NCBI GenBank assembly: GCA_900312665.1 | Contig: ONZQ02000006.1 | Span: 1,063,126 to 1,127,125, forward strand | Reading direction: 5' to 3' | Origin: Cephalotrichum gorgonifer | Taxonomy: Eukaryota > Ascomycota > Sordariomycetes > Microascales > Microascaceae | DNA length: 64,000 nt | Shown: in pieces, positions 10,884 to 22,986 of the stretch | Layout of the letters: every line of letters begins with the position of its first letter | Numbering within the stretch: the first letter of the stretch is position 1 | Translations under genes and position numbers: made by a program | The notes under the pieces: generated by a model | Seen by the model: the letters and a program-made list of their open reading frames with translations, nothing else | Databases searched by the model: none | Told to the model about the DNA's origin: nothing

Positions 10884-12092
10884 TTGGGAGGCGGGGCAAC
10901 CAAGGAAGGTGAAAGGAGGTGGTCGAATGGATCTGACGGAATGCAGCCGAATCAAGGCGGGAAGGTGTTATGCAGCGCAGGGTCAGGGTTTGGCCAGGTA
11001 AGATCCGACCCAAGGTGGGGTGAGGTATTGATGTCGGTATGAACTATGAACGGAGCTTGGAAACGGATGTGAGGGGTGGAAGCAGGGACAGAGAGCTAGC
11101 TCTGGTCTCGGCTAGGAACCTCATGACGACTCCAAGAGCTATCATTCATACGACAGCCTCATGTGGTGCCGGTGGTTTGGATAGTGAGGGCATTGGCGAG
11201 GGCAAGGGTGACGAGATTAGACGGTCACTCATGCCCCTAGACTAATGCGCACATTTTCATCCATGGATGCGGCACCACATTAACAAGCCATCCCCAGCCT
11301 CGGCATGTCAGCACGCGGAAGGCCGAGTGGTTCGCTGAGCTTGCTTGTCTGTCCGTCCACGACTAGCGCCAGGGAAGCCAATTGGGGCATTGGATCAGGA
11401 CACTCGTCCCCCGACCTGTTTGCTTGCAGAAGGCGCATGATAGTTGGTATGGGCGGATTCTCGCCAAAGTACCTGTGCGACAGGTCTGGGCATCCATCCC
11501 GAGCGGGGCTTTGGTACCACGCGTAAGGGGGGGGATGGTCGGGAGGAACGAGAAGGGATATTCGGCAACCTACTGAATAGAGCTTAAGCCCGGCGGATAA
11601 AACGATCGGAGAAGGAATAGATTTAAGGAAGAGATTAAGGAGAGAATTCAGAAGATGGGCCTCTGTTTAGATGAACAACAATAATACAGGTGATGATACA
11701 ATGGACCGCGGTGGAGAGAGACTCGGGTACAATTGGAAGGTGGTTCAGTCTCAGGCGAAATTTTTTGTCCAACTTATTTGCTCCGACGTTGCCAGGGAAG
11801 CTCGGTTCAGCTTTGCTCAAGCTGCCTAAGGCCCCCGTTTCGTGCTTCAAGTCCATCTCCCAAATCTCTCTTGGACAGATTTATATGCCACCCCCAGATA
11901 TACGCTCAATTCATCCACAGGATAGTATAGTAGCTTATAATACCAGACGTCCACTCCAGGCTCGTCGTCCCGTTCAAGCTCCTCCTTCACATGTCCGATC
12001 AGTCCCGTGAAGAGAGACGCATAGCAGCAAAGACGGAGGACCAATTGGGCGTTACGTCAGCCCGCCTCTTAGCTCCTCACCTCTGTCGCATG

Positions 12093-12099
12093 TCACGTG
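12093..12099 (+). promoter_or_regulatory. TCACGTG box upstream of ENT3
   Basis: A TCACGTG heptamer 249 bp upstream of the ENT3 start codon, at a similar distance to the box before cyclophilin. Function is inferred from position only. Confidence 0.4.
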
Positions 12100-12347
12100 C
12101 GTTTCGCGGTGACATTGACAGCTCAATTGATGAACTTGGCGTTGGGCTGCCGGATGAACCTCTGAGGGTTGTAGTGTCCAAACCGCCCACCCACGAACTC
12201 GTATATCAAGGCGCCCTCCATTCGCATCTCGAACTAGATCGTGCTCATTAGAAGCCGATCCGACCAAACCATCGAAAATCCCACCCGTTCCCACCTCTGC
12301 GAGCTTGCCATTCGGCGTCACCCCCGCCCTTGCCGGCCACATTCGGG

Positions 12348-14092
12348 ATGGACTTCAACTCGCTTAAGGATACCGTCTCCAACCTGACCTTGTACGACGT
12401 CAAGGCCAGCGTCCGGAAGGTTCAGAATGGTAGGTATCCTAGTCGCCTACCCTGTACTTCCCCGTACTAACGCTCCTTCAGCCGTCATGAACTATACCGA
12501 GATGGAGGCAAAGGTGTGTCCTACTCTCTCCCGCCCACATAACCTACAGTCTGTTACTGACATGGTATCATAGGTGCGGGAAGCTACAAATAATGAACCT
12601 TGGGGAGCATCCACGACGCTCATGCAAGAGATTGCGAATGGTACCTTCAACTAGTACGCCGACCGTGCCCCTGTGGCTTTACCCGAACAGAGAGGCTGAT
12701 GATTCACCTTACAGTCAAACACTGAACGAGATAATGCCAATGATCTATCGCCGATTCACAGAAAAGACTGCGGAAGAGTGGCGCCAAATCTATAAATCCC
12801 TCCAGCTCCTTGAGTTCCTCGTCAAGCACGGTTCCGAGCGGGTGATTGACGACGCCAGGAGTCACCTCACCCTCCTCAAGATGCTGAGGCAATTCCACTA
12901 CATCGATCAGAACGGGAAGGACCAAGGCATTAACGTGAGGAATCGGGCAAAGGAGCTCGCCGAGTTGCTGAGCGACGTCGAGCGCATCCGGACCGAGCGG
13001 AAGAAGGCCAGGGCGACCAAAAACAAATATACCGGCGTGGAGGGAGGTACTGGCCTCGGGGGCGGGATGTCCGGCGGCGGGAGCCGGTACGGGGGTTTCG
13101 GGAGCGAGTCTAGCGGCGGCGGGTATGGGGGATACGCTGGCGGTGTCTACGGCGACGGCGGTGGCTTTGGCGGCCAGTCAAACGATTACAGCGGCGGCGG
13201 CGGCGGTGGTGGCTCGGGAGGCTCGAACCAATTTGAAGAGTATGACGAGTTCGACGGAGATCGCCCGACGCCATCCACCTCGAGGCCAAGGCCATCTGAG
13301 CGTGCGAGCGCAAAGAAGCCAGCCGAGGCTCCGAAGAAGAAGGAGCCCGAGGTCGACCTATTCTCCTTTGACGACGAACCCACGCCGGCCCCGGCCGCCA
13401 CCCGGTCGGTGCCCGCGCCCTCCAGCTCTGGCCTCGCTGACCTCTCCGGCCCCGCCAGCGCGGACGACGATGAGTTCGATGACTTCGTATCCGCTGCACC
13501 GTCCGCACAGCCGATTGCCCCCTCCGCCATCAACCCCCTGTCGCCACCCATCGCACCCTCCGCCCCGTCCCAGTTCGCGGCGCCCCAACCCGTGTCCGCC
13601 CCGCAGCAGGCCAACTTGACCAACATGGTCAAGATGTCCTCCCTCTCCCCCGTCTCAAGCTCGACCACCACCCCCTCGGCCAACTACTCGGCCTTCACCG
13701 CCCCGCCTACGGCTTCCTCCATGACATCGCCAGCCGCTAAGCCAGCGACCTTCCAACCAACAGGACCCAACTACTTCCAATCCGTCCAGGCATCCGCGCC
13801 GTCCCAACAGCAGAACACGGGCAACACAACCATGTCGGCCCTGAAGCCCGTAACGTCGTCGTCCACGGGTGCCAAGCCCGCCGCGGGTGGTGACGCCTTT
13901 GGCGCTCTATGGTCCCAGGCGAGCGTCGGCCTCAAGAAGACAAACGCGCCCACCTCCGGCCCGGCGCTGGGCCAGCTCGCAAAGGAGAAGAGCAGCGCGG
14001 GGATCTGGGGTGCGCCCTCGCAGACCCAGGCGGGGTCTCAGCAGCAGGGTAATGCAAGTGGAAAGAGCGCATTTGATGACTTGTTGGGTTAG
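12348..14092 (+). CDS. ENT3: Epsin-3-type clathrin adaptor (ENTH domain)
   Basis: Exons 12348-12429, 12482-12513, 12574-12653 and 12715-14092 total 1572 nt, 523 aa; phases match at all junctions. The ENTH domain covers about residues 1-150 and starts MDFNSLKDTVSNLTLYDVKA, the form typical of Ent3 rather than endocytic Ent1/2. Further marks are NYTEMEAKVREATNNEPWGA and IMPMIYRRFTEK. Ent3 binds phosphoinositides at the trans-Golgi network/endosome and acts with clathrin and GGA/AP-1 in SNARE sorting. The rest is a disordered tail: a Gly-rich stretch (about 155-230), acidic DLFSFDDEP and DDDEFDDFVSA motifs of the adaptor-ear-binding type, and a Ser/Pro/Gln-rich end FDDLLG. No ubiquitin-interacting motif is seen, in line with Ent3. 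Confidence 0.92.
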
Positions 14093-14897
14093 GGGGTCTT
14101 ATACAGAAGTAGTATACGATGAGGGGTGGGGACAAGGATGATCGTGGTGTGGGCGGTGTGACTTTGTGCGTAGACCGGGGTAGGACATATGTATGCATCC
14201 TGATGATAGCTTCTTCGCACAAGGCGGATAGGAAAAAAGCATGTACGTATTTCCAAAGTGTATGATATTGTTCATAGTGCTCGTAATTTCGTGAGTGACG
14301 GGTTCCTCCGGTGGTACAGAGACGCCGCTGCTTGTAAAGGTAGCGTTGGCAAATGGATGCCTTTTGCCCCCCTCCTTATGCGAGATAGAGACCTCGTAGC
14401 ATCTCCGGACAACACTTGTCTTACGTTAGATTGGAAAACGTGAAGGAGGGACTCCGGCTGGAATGGGGTTTTAGAGAGAGTGTACCCGTACGAGCTTATC
14501 TGCCTCCCTCCTACGGAGCTACACAGAAGTCGTCACTGGAGGGCACACGATAGCTACGACTTTCAGATCAAAATTACCGACGCTACTTTCACACAAACGT
14601 TCTAGGCGTATTTGCCAATAGAAATAATCTAAGAATGCTCTCATTCGGGGTATCTTCGACAACTAATTGCTCATAAAAAACACAGTGCTTGTCCGCTTCT
14701 CGCTCGTTCCAAAGCATTAAGCATACTCTCTCAACCCTTTTCCTTCTATTTTCGTCTCTCCGCGTCCCAGTTAGGTGTACTTCTCCCGAGGTCGCCGGCT
14801 TCAACCACAGCAAACAGTTGCCTCGTTCGCGGCACTCGTGTTTCTAAGTCTCTTGTGTCAGTCTCCCGTGGCCACTAGCTCCGGAAAAGCCTGGAAC
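14093..14897. other. Convergent 3' region between ENT3 and CTR gene
   Basis: About 800 bp holding the two 3' UTRs. Nothing else supported was seen. Confidence 0.45.
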
Positions 14898-15789
14898 TTA
14901 CCCGCTCGATCCCTCCGAGAGGGTTTCCCACTGGAAGATGAAGCCGCCGATATAGATGCCGATGAAGATGCAGATGATGATGTATCCGTTGTAGTACATG
15001 GCGAGTCTATGAACCAGCGTATCAGCCAAAATCCTTCTCCCAGCTCGGCAGAAGGGGAAACAGCCCAAGATCCCGCTTCTCATTGGAATTTCCAAACCCC
15101 CAACTTGGGGGTTTGAAAGCAGAGGGGTGGAGATGGAGGGGACGGGGGGAAACCTACAGCATCAGAATGTACGCAACAGCGAACTGCACCATATGCAACG
15201 TTGCCCTAACCGCCTGCTGCCAAACACTGGGTCGAAAAGGCGGCACGCCGCCGCCACCCACCTTCCCCGTGCCGCATGCCTGAGCCTCGCTACCGCCGCC
15301 GGCGGCGGCGGCGGCGTCGAGGGACCTAGCCACGTGCTGGCGGATGATGAAGCGGTCATACTCCTTTATGGAGCGTCGGAGGAACTCGAGAGCGATGCCG
15401 AGGAGCACGATGCCGACGCAGGAGCCGGCGAACATGCCTCGGGAGGTGATCTTCCAGGACTCGGAGAAGAAGCAGGCGTTTATGGTGTTCCAGTTCCACA
15501 GCATCTTCGATGTGTTAGTATTGTTTCTTTTCTCATATTGCTTTGTTTCCTATGATCTCTTTTTTCCCATAGTAGAAATTCCCCGAACAAAGAGCTTTGA
15601 GAGTTGGGAAGAGCTATAGAAGGGTGGGGGTCTGTCTTGAGATCGGTTTGCGGGGGGGTTCGAGGGGTCGAGTGAACGTACGGAGATCTCGCAACCGGCG
15701 CTGCCGCCCATGTCGTGATCCATTGCTGCGCTCGTGGCGGTCGCCATAGCACCAGCGGATGTGGAGGTAGCGTGGGAGGCGTGATTCAT
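14898..15789 (-). CDS. CTR-type high-affinity copper transporter
   Basis: Exons on the minus strand 15789-15682, 15504-15158 and 15006-14898 total 564 nt, 187 aa. CTR proteins are trimeric Cu(I) channels of the plasma membrane or vacuole. The short N-terminal region carries Met/His-rich MDHDM. Then follow MLWNWNTINACFFSESW, a first TM beginning GMFAGSCVGIVLLGIALEFL with LRRSIKEYD after it, a long cytosolic loop with an Ala/Gly-rich stretch, then TM2 and TM3. After splicing TM2 shows the MxxxM selectivity motif (MLLAM), and TM3 shows GxxxG (GIYIG). The WNW and LRR patterns fit the fungal Ctr2/Ctr3-like branch. Intron 2 interrupts the MxxxM motif. Confidence 0.9.
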
Positions 15790-17143
15790 AGTGAATAGTG
15801 AATTTCGAACTGCGTGTGCCCGGGGATGTATTCTAGGTATACAAGACGATGCGTCGATTTGTCGAGGGAGCGTGGGGAGCGTATTTTCTGTTGGTCGATG
15901 CGTCGGGGAGTTTATCGCGAACAGGAAGGAATATACTCGCAGGAAAGAACGGCGAAGAGTAAAGAGCGATGCATGAGAAGGAAAGGACGTTGGAGCTAAA
16001 CTATGGGGAAGGCGCGATCTGTTATACTACTACGTAGTCACTCCAGCTCCATTCGGGGCAAGCTCTGGTGGAGAACGAGGACCCGGATGAGCAAGATACG
16101 GGGCAATATACTCAGCGCGAGCAAGTTCCACCATCCTGGTCCCGATCCCACGGTTCCCGATATTTCGCGGGAACAACCGAATACCTAAGCGATGAGCACA
16201 TATTACCCTCCTACTTGCGATTCTGGCTCACTCATCACCCGCGACGGTAAGCCAACCGCGACGCGAGCCCAAGTCACCAATGTCTTGGTATATGTGGTAG
16301 GACGAGGTTGCGGGGGTTTGACCGGGATGTTGAGAGCGTTTGAGCAAGTTTTTGGTGCTGGGATGGGTTTAGCGCGGAAGAGGGCGAGAGACTCCACACA
16401 CGGACGCAAAACGGGGCTACATGGTAATAGACATTGGCCACATCCAGGGGTTATCGAGATCCACAGTGGGCAGTGGTGGCAAGGAGAATGGAAGCCTTCT
16501 CCCGCAGGTGGCGATCGGACTAAGAATGTTGAAGTGAGCAAAATGAAGCGTGCAAGTACAAGTATACGGCAGCGAGTCGCGTAAGAATAACTTAGCTAGT
16601 TTATGAAGGCGAAACGTTATCTCGAATATTCACATACAGGTTTCGAGATGATTATCTTAGTGGCGGCTGGCCCCGCACACCCGAGCTAGAAACTTCGCAG
16701 CCTGTGTAAAAGAATACCATACTCGTTCTTCGTACAAGCGCTAACGCGAGTAACTTGCTCAAATTGCATCTAGTGCCCCGAGTATCCGTCTGCACATACG
16801 AGTAGGAAACGCCGCGTGTCGTACACTTGGCTCAACCGTCACCTGCTCGCTCGTAGAGCCGGGGTCGAGACCCAGCCGAAGCAGACCATGGACATGGCCG
16901 GACCGGCCCCCACCTCTACGCCAAGCCGAGACCGCCTGCTCGTATAGGTTGTTGCAATGTCTGATAGGACTGACTTGTGATGAGAAGGTTTGAGTGGAAT
17001 ATCAAGGTACATCATGACTCGTGTAACAATACAGATTGACAGACGCCAACAAAAAACATACATGTCGTGCAAGCTTAAGGCAAATCGACGTGGCAGACGG
17101 AGCGACGGCAGCTCCCCACCCTTGTTTACGAGCACAAGGCCGC
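15790..17143. other. Intergenic region upstream of CTR gene
   Basis: About 1.35 kb between the CTR start and the hemerythrin-like stop. It should contain the CTR promoter. A 130-codon open frame at 16192-16584 (+) shows no motif or splice support. Confidence 0.4.
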
Positions 17144-18299
17144 CTACAACTCCGGTTCCGCCGATTTCGCTTCCGCCGGCTCCGTTCCGCGAGCGTACAG
17201 CTCCTTCGGCCTCTGATTCGCGTCGCAGCTCGAGAACTTCCACCACCCCGAATGCCACGAACCCGCCAAGTTAACCATCCCCCACTACAGAATGAGCCAA
17301 TTAATATTAAAACTGCGTGGAATATCAATCGAGGGGTTAGAGGTAGAATCATACCTTGATGGGAGCGGGCATGGGCGGCCAGTTGGCCCACAGCCCCTCC
17401 TCGACCGTCCGGTCCAGGTTCAGTAGGAAGAACGGCACGACGTCAAGCATCCCCGCCTTGGAGACGGTGGTCTTGCCCCACGTCTTGAAAGTCAACCCCG
17501 CGGCGGTCTCCTCCGGTGTGCCCGGCGCCGGGGCGCGGGGGTGGTCCGCCATCTCGGCTATCGTCTTGATCTCATTGTGGAAGTGCGTCTCGAAGGGGTC
17601 GCGGAAGGATTCCATTATGCGGCGGAGCTCAGAGCCGGAGAAGTCGGTGGGGGCGGGGAGGGTGGTGAGGTAGGTCTTGAATTCTGCGAGGCCGTCGAGG
17701 AAAGATTCTACCGTATTCACTTTCGTCAGTTTCCCCCAACATTCTTAACGAAAAATGCGTTTTGGGGCGACTGAGATGACATACCATGTTCCTTATGTGA
17801 CTCCTCCCAGACCTGTTTGTCTGCCAGCTGGTCCTCGACCTTGGGGAAGAGGTTTGCTTCCTCGTCATCGTGGTGGGACTGGACGAACTTGTGCCAGGTG
17901 AGGGAGTAGTTGATGAAGTCGGGCTTGTCCGCGTCTGCGACGTGCGGGGCTTGGTGCCAGATTGAGTTGTAGCCGCGGATGATGCAGTTGTGAAGCATGC
18001 ACATATGGCTCGCGCCCGTCGTGTACATGTCAGTCTATATTATTAGAGACCTTGGGTAAGCCTTGCTAGATTCAAATCCATGGGTGGGGGTCTAACCAGT
18101 CTTGTATTTTGGAGATAGGACGGGCGGGGGAACTCACTTTCTTAGTCTCGTATAGAGGGGTAGCGATGAGCTTCATGGGGCCATCTGCCCAGGGGCTTTT
18201 GGGGGCTTCGGAGGCCATCATGAGGGGAGCTCTCGTGAACAATAGACCGGCAAGGAGGGTCGTAAGTGCGAGGATGATTTGGATTGGGCGGCTCGCCAT
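17144..18299 (-). CDS. Hemerythrin HHE-domain protein with N-terminal membrane anchor
   Basis: Exons on the minus strand 18299-18138, 18034-17785, 17707-17355 and 17284-17144 total 906 nt, 301 aa. Residues 5-22 are hydrophobic (IQIILALTTLLAGLLF), a signal anchor or signal peptide. The HHE region includes HNCIIRGYNSIWHQA, WHKFVQSHHDDEEANLFPKVE, ESHKEH and FETHFHNEIKTIAE. These are the helix-borne His/Glu positions expected of a di-iron hemerythrin-like fold. The C-terminal WHSGWWKFSSCDANQRPKEL is a conserved tail of fungal members and appears only after splicing the last intron. The family may bind iron, oxygen or NO; no precise role is known. An in-frame ATG at 18347 would add 16 residues. 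Confidence 0.85.
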
Positions 18300-19419
18300 T
18301 TGAGTCAGCTGGGAAGGCGAAAGATTATGGAGAAGGTGTATGGCCAATCTCCATCTCAGGGTCTGGAAGTTCAGGTCCGGATTGCGTCAGGCGAGTTTCG
18401 CAAGACACAGGTTAGAGCTCAGACCACCCGGAGCTCCGTGGTGGAGCCTTTAACGGAGTGGCTGAATAACACGCGTACGGTGATTGGCAGGTCGCCTCGC
18501 TCCGGGGATAACTTCGGACATTAGATTTCCACACTCTCTCCCGCCAACAACTCATCAGTACACGTACAAGCAAGAAGACCGCTCCATGGTCGAAAGTGTA
18601 TTGGCATCGTCTTCCTTGACCTTTCCGCCCCGGTGGCTCGGCGAGCCTATCTTGATACCATCGCACCTCGGGCCCTCCTGAGCCCTAAGGTATCCGATCT
18701 CAGGAAGAGGAAGGACTAGCAGACAAAGCCAAAGTAGCACACGGTGAATTCCTCTTGTCAGAGTATTTATCGTCGTCAAATAATAAGGCATCAATCTAAC
18801 AATGCACTTTCAAGCTTCAGCTGAGTGATGACGGCCTATTAGACGCAACCTCTGGTGACAGAACGTCCCGAAACGGTCTGTCGCGTCATAAACCTGCAGC
18901 GCCCCAGAATGACGACGAAAGCTCGTCTTGTTAGTGATAACATTTGGCGGGGAAATACGATGGAGTAGCCGCAAAGAAATAAACGATTAACAGTATTTCC
19001 TGCTGACTTTAACACCTCCATAGCCGTTACTCAACCTGTGCCGAACCACTCTGGCACCGTACCGAGGGAGCGTAGCATGGTCTGAGGACTGGCCCCTCGC
19101 GCAGGGTAATGGCCAGGCTGTGGAGGGCAGCCTCTGAACTGAAACGGTCGCAGGCATCCAAATGCTGTGAAGCTGATATGCAAGCTGGGATGTAGCCGAC
19201 CAATCCTGTGCACTGAGGAAGCGGGTTGTCCCCGCACGGGTCTGGTAGACAGCTAACGGCGTTGAATAGACATCCATCCCAGGCTGTTCGAAGCTCTCCC
19301 ATGAAACAAGCCAACGTTGGCAGACCAAGCTTTGTATCCGTAGACCGCTGTCTATGGCGATTATCCAGTGGTTCCCATCCTCTCTTTTCTATCGACCGGG
19401 TCGCAAGTGAGCACCCACA
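18300..19419. other. Intergenic region upstream of NLR gene
   Basis: About 1.1 kb between divergent starts. A minus-strand frame at 19027-19314 is rich in cysteine but has no signal peptide or splice support. No gene is called. Confidence 0.4.
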
Positions 19420-22400
19420 ATGCCTGGCGATAACATCCGGCTCCTCGCCCTCGACGGCGGGGGTGTCCGCGGCTTGTCGGCGCTCATGATCCTCCAGCAG
19501 CTCTTGTTAATCGTTGATCCCGAGTCTCCGCCCAAGCCCTGCGACTACTTCGACATGATCGGTGGTACCAGCACAGGTGGCCTCATCGCCATCATGCTGG
19601 GCCGCCTGCAAATGACCGTTGACGACTGCATCAGCGCCTATGCTTCCCTATCAGACGAGGTCTTTGAGAAGAAGACCCACAGGGTCAACTTGAAGGGCAA
19701 ACTCCAAGGAAGATTTGATGCGAATGAGCTCGAACGGGCCATTAAGAAGGTCTTGATAGATTGCAAGTTCAAGGAAGATACACTACTGAGGGCCTCCCCA
19801 GATGCGCCTTGCAAAGTGTGAGTTTATTTCAACCCTTCCAACACTACATGGCGTGCTGATTTGTTAGCTTTGTCTGCGCGACGAGCAAAGAAACCGGTGA
19901 TACTGTCTGCCTAACTAGCTATCCATCCCCCCGTGGCGCCCCCCACCTGTTCAGCACGACCAAAATATGGCAGGCCTGCCGAGCCACGTCTGCTGCCACG
20001 TCCTTCTTCGACCCCATCGCCATCGGGCCCTACGACCAGGAATTTGTCGACGGCGCACTAGGCGCAAATAACCCCATCTTCGAGCTGTGGTCACAGGCTC
20101 AGGATCTGTGGGGCCCCCAGCTGGAAGCGAAGCTCAAATGCATCGTGTCGATAGGTACGGGGGTGCCGTCGGTGAAGCCGGTGTGTGACGATGTCCTGGG
20201 CATTTGGAAAACACTCAAGAATATAGCCGTGCAGACAGAGGCCACGGCGGAGCGCTTTCACCGGGACAAGGCGATTCTCCACGATCAGGGGCGATATTAC
20301 AGATTCAATGTCGGACACGGGCTCGAGGACATTGGACTGGAGGAATCGAAGAAGAAGGAGATTGCGTCGGCCACCGGACGGTACATCAGTTCGCAGGATG
20401 TGTCCAGGCGGATGCGGGCATGTGCGGACAAACTGGCGAGCCATGGGCAGGATATCCCGGAGAGGACGGCGCCCACAGGCCAACCGGTCATCCATGGCCA
20501 GGTTAGCTCAAACCCACAGTGTATGTCAATGCCCATATCCTATTCATGTCCGTACTTTGGACTAAAGAAATATAGTCCTGGTGCAGTACACCAGCAACCC
20601 AGATTTCGTTGGGCGCTATGAGATCCTCGAACAACTAAAGACTCAGCTTGGCCACGGTCAGCCTAGGGCGGGAGTCACAGCTCAGTACAGAGCAGCGCTC
20701 CATGGCCTGGGCGGTATTGGGTACGGATCTGGTCCCTTACACAGATTCAGGAGTGTATGCTAATTCAAAACAGGAAGACGCAGATAGCGCTGGCATACGT
20801 GTACTGGCTGCGGGAAACGTACTCAGACATATCAGTGTTTTGGGTCCATGCCAGCAGCGCCGAGCGGTTTCGCGAGGCTTATACTTCCATTGCCCAGGCC
20901 TGCCGCATCCCCGGCTGCGACGATCCTGACGCGGATGTGCTATCGCTAGTTATGAAATGGCTGAAAGGAAAAGATAGCGGCCGGTGGCTCATGGTCATCG
21001 ACAATGCAGACGACACGGAACTCTTTTTCAGCCGGACGGCAGAACCTGCAGGCGCCAGCACATCCGACCAAGAAGGCAACCTTGGACGCTACATACCAGA
21101 GTGTGCGCATGGATCCATCTTAGTGACGACCAGGAACCTCCAGGCAGGCTCAAGGCTTATCAAGGGAAAGCGGCCAATCGAGGTCACTCCCATGGACGAG
21201 GACGAGTCAGGCAGCCTGCTCCGCGCGAGGCTCGAGGGAGAGGATCTCGACCCCGAGGATCTATCAACCCTTTGTTCTCAGTTGGAGTACCTTCCGCTAG
21301 CGCTAGCCCAGGCCGCCGCATTCATCCAGGAGAACTGCATACCAGTCAGCGAGTACATTCAGCTCCTAGGCAAGAACGACCAGTTAGTCGATCTTCTTAG
21401 TGAGGAATTCGAGGCCGTGGGGAGAGACTCAGGCACATCTCACGCGGTAACGGAGACATGGATCCTTTCGTTTGAGCAAATTCAGAAGCAGGATAGGCTC
21501 GCGAGCGAACTGCTCTCACTCATGAGCTTTTTCGATCGGCAGGCAATTCCATCGGAATTCCTATCCTACTACAGCAAGAAACAGGTGCCTGAGTCAGGGG
21601 GTAGCATACTTCTTACGAAGGCGCTGGGCGTTCTCAAGGCATTTTCTTTCATCATAGGTGATAAAGCCGACAGCTTTACTATGCACCGCCTTGTGCAGCT
21701 GATTACGCGAAAATGGCTTGCCAGGAGCAACACCATGAGTTATTTTGCTGGCCAGGCGCTACTGGCAGTGTCACACAGTTATCCTTTCGGAAAATTTGAG
21801 ACCCGGATGATATGCGGCGCATATCTCGCACACGTGTATGCTGTGGTGGATTCCGATGACACTGGGTCCAAGGATGAGAACATGGCCAGGGCTCGCCTTT
21901 TGCATAATACTGCAGGGTTCCTTGATTACCAGGGGCAGTGGAGCGCTGCAGAAGGCCTCCAATTGAAGGCCAAAGATTTGCTTACATCCCTGCTAGGAGA
22001 GGATCATCCTGATACAATGGCTGCCATGAGTAACCTGGCGGAGATATACCGAGACCAAGGGCGATGGGAGGAGGCCGGGCTGGTAGAGGTACAAGTGATG
22101 GACATAGGAAAGAGGGTATTAGGGGAAGAACATCCTCATACACTAACTAGCATGAGCAGGTTAGCGATGGTATACCTGGAACAAGGCCGAAAGGAGGAGG
22201 CGGAGTCACTAGAAGGGCAAGTGCTAGAGAGGACAAAGAGGGAATTTGGAGAGGAGCATCGTGGTACACTATCTAGCATGAGCAGACTGGTATCGATATA
22301 TCAACACCAACGCCGATGGGAGGAGGCTGAGTTACTAGGAGTGCAAGTGATGGAGATAGGAAAGAGGGTATTAGGGGAGGAGCATCCTCATACACTGACA

Positions 22401-22986
22401 AACATGGTGAACCTAGTATCGACATACCGCAATCAAGGTCGACTGAAGGAGGCTGAGTCACTAGGAGTGCAAGTCCTAGAGATAAGAAAGAGGGTACTGG
22501 GGGAGGAGCATCCTGATACTCTTAGAAGCATGAGTATCCTGTTATTGGTATATCGGGACCAAGACCAATGGGAGAAGGCTAGGGCAGTAGGAGTTCAAGC
22601 AATGGAGATAGGAAAGAGGGTACTTGGGGAGGAGCATCCTGATACCCTGCAAAACATGGAGAATATGGCATTGATATGCCAGAATCAAGGTCAATTGGAG
22701 GAGGCTGAGTCGCTAAGAATGCAAGTCCTAGAAAAAGAAAAGAAGGTATTAGGGGAGGGGGCATCCTGAGACACTAACCACCATGCACAATCTTGCTTTT
22801 GTATGGAAGAAGCAAGATCGTCTTGGGGAAGCTCTAGACTTGATGCAACTATGTGTCCGTCTTCGACGGCAAGCACTTGGTCCGGAGCATCCCTTCACGA
22901 TAGTTAGTGTTACTGCACTGCATCAGTGGCAAAAAGAGAGGGGTCTGGATAACGAGGGGGTGTCTCGGGATAGGCTAGGATCATGA
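19420..22986 (+). CDS. NLR-type protein: patatin, NB-ARC, TPR; frameshifted end
   Basis: Exons 19420-19817, 19868-20520, 20576-20720 and 20774-22769 encode 1063 aa to a TGA; the repeat pattern continues in the next frame to 22986. Patatin phospholipase: DGGGVRG (oxyanion hole, residues 13-19), GGTSTGG (nucleophile Ser) and DGALGANNP (catalytic Asp). NB-ARC: FVGRYEIL, then a P-loop GLGGIGKTQIALAY whose codons are split by intron 3, Walker B WLMVIDNAD, GSILVTTRN, YLPLALAQAAAF and MHRLVQ. C-terminus: seven or more 42-residue TPRs with LGEEHPDTL and NQGRLEEAE signatures. The architecture is that of Neurospora PLP-1, an NLR-like protein that triggers cell death on SNARE-based non-self recognition. 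The extra base near 22758 truncates the last repeats unless it is a sequence error. Confidence 0.88.
21996..22880 (+). repeat. 126-bp tandem repeats encoding 42-aa TPR units
   Basis: The codons for LGEEHP-type motifs recur at 22119, 22245, 22371, 22497, 22623 and 22749, exactly 126 bp apart, and again at 22876, 127 bp later. Units are close to identical in blocks (for example VMEIGKRVLGEEHPHTL and its variants), as in fungal NLR repeats with high internal conservation. Confidence 0.85.

Larger units (their letters stand above)
10614..12347. other. Divergent intergenic region, cyclophilin and ENT3
   Basis: About 1.7 kb between divergent start codons. It contains two TCACGTG boxes (listed separately). 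Several short open frames exist, for example minus 10606-11013 overlapping the cyclophilin start, but none has motifs or splice support. Confidence 0.5.

Noticed and set aside
13125..13683. Open frames on both strands inside the ENT3 Gly/Pro-rich tail
   Set aside because: They arise from GC-rich simple sequence; the ENT3 frame carries adaptor-binding motifs.
19027..19314. Cys-rich minus frame resembling a small secreted protein
   Set aside because: No signal peptide, no splice support, and overlapping frames of similar length.
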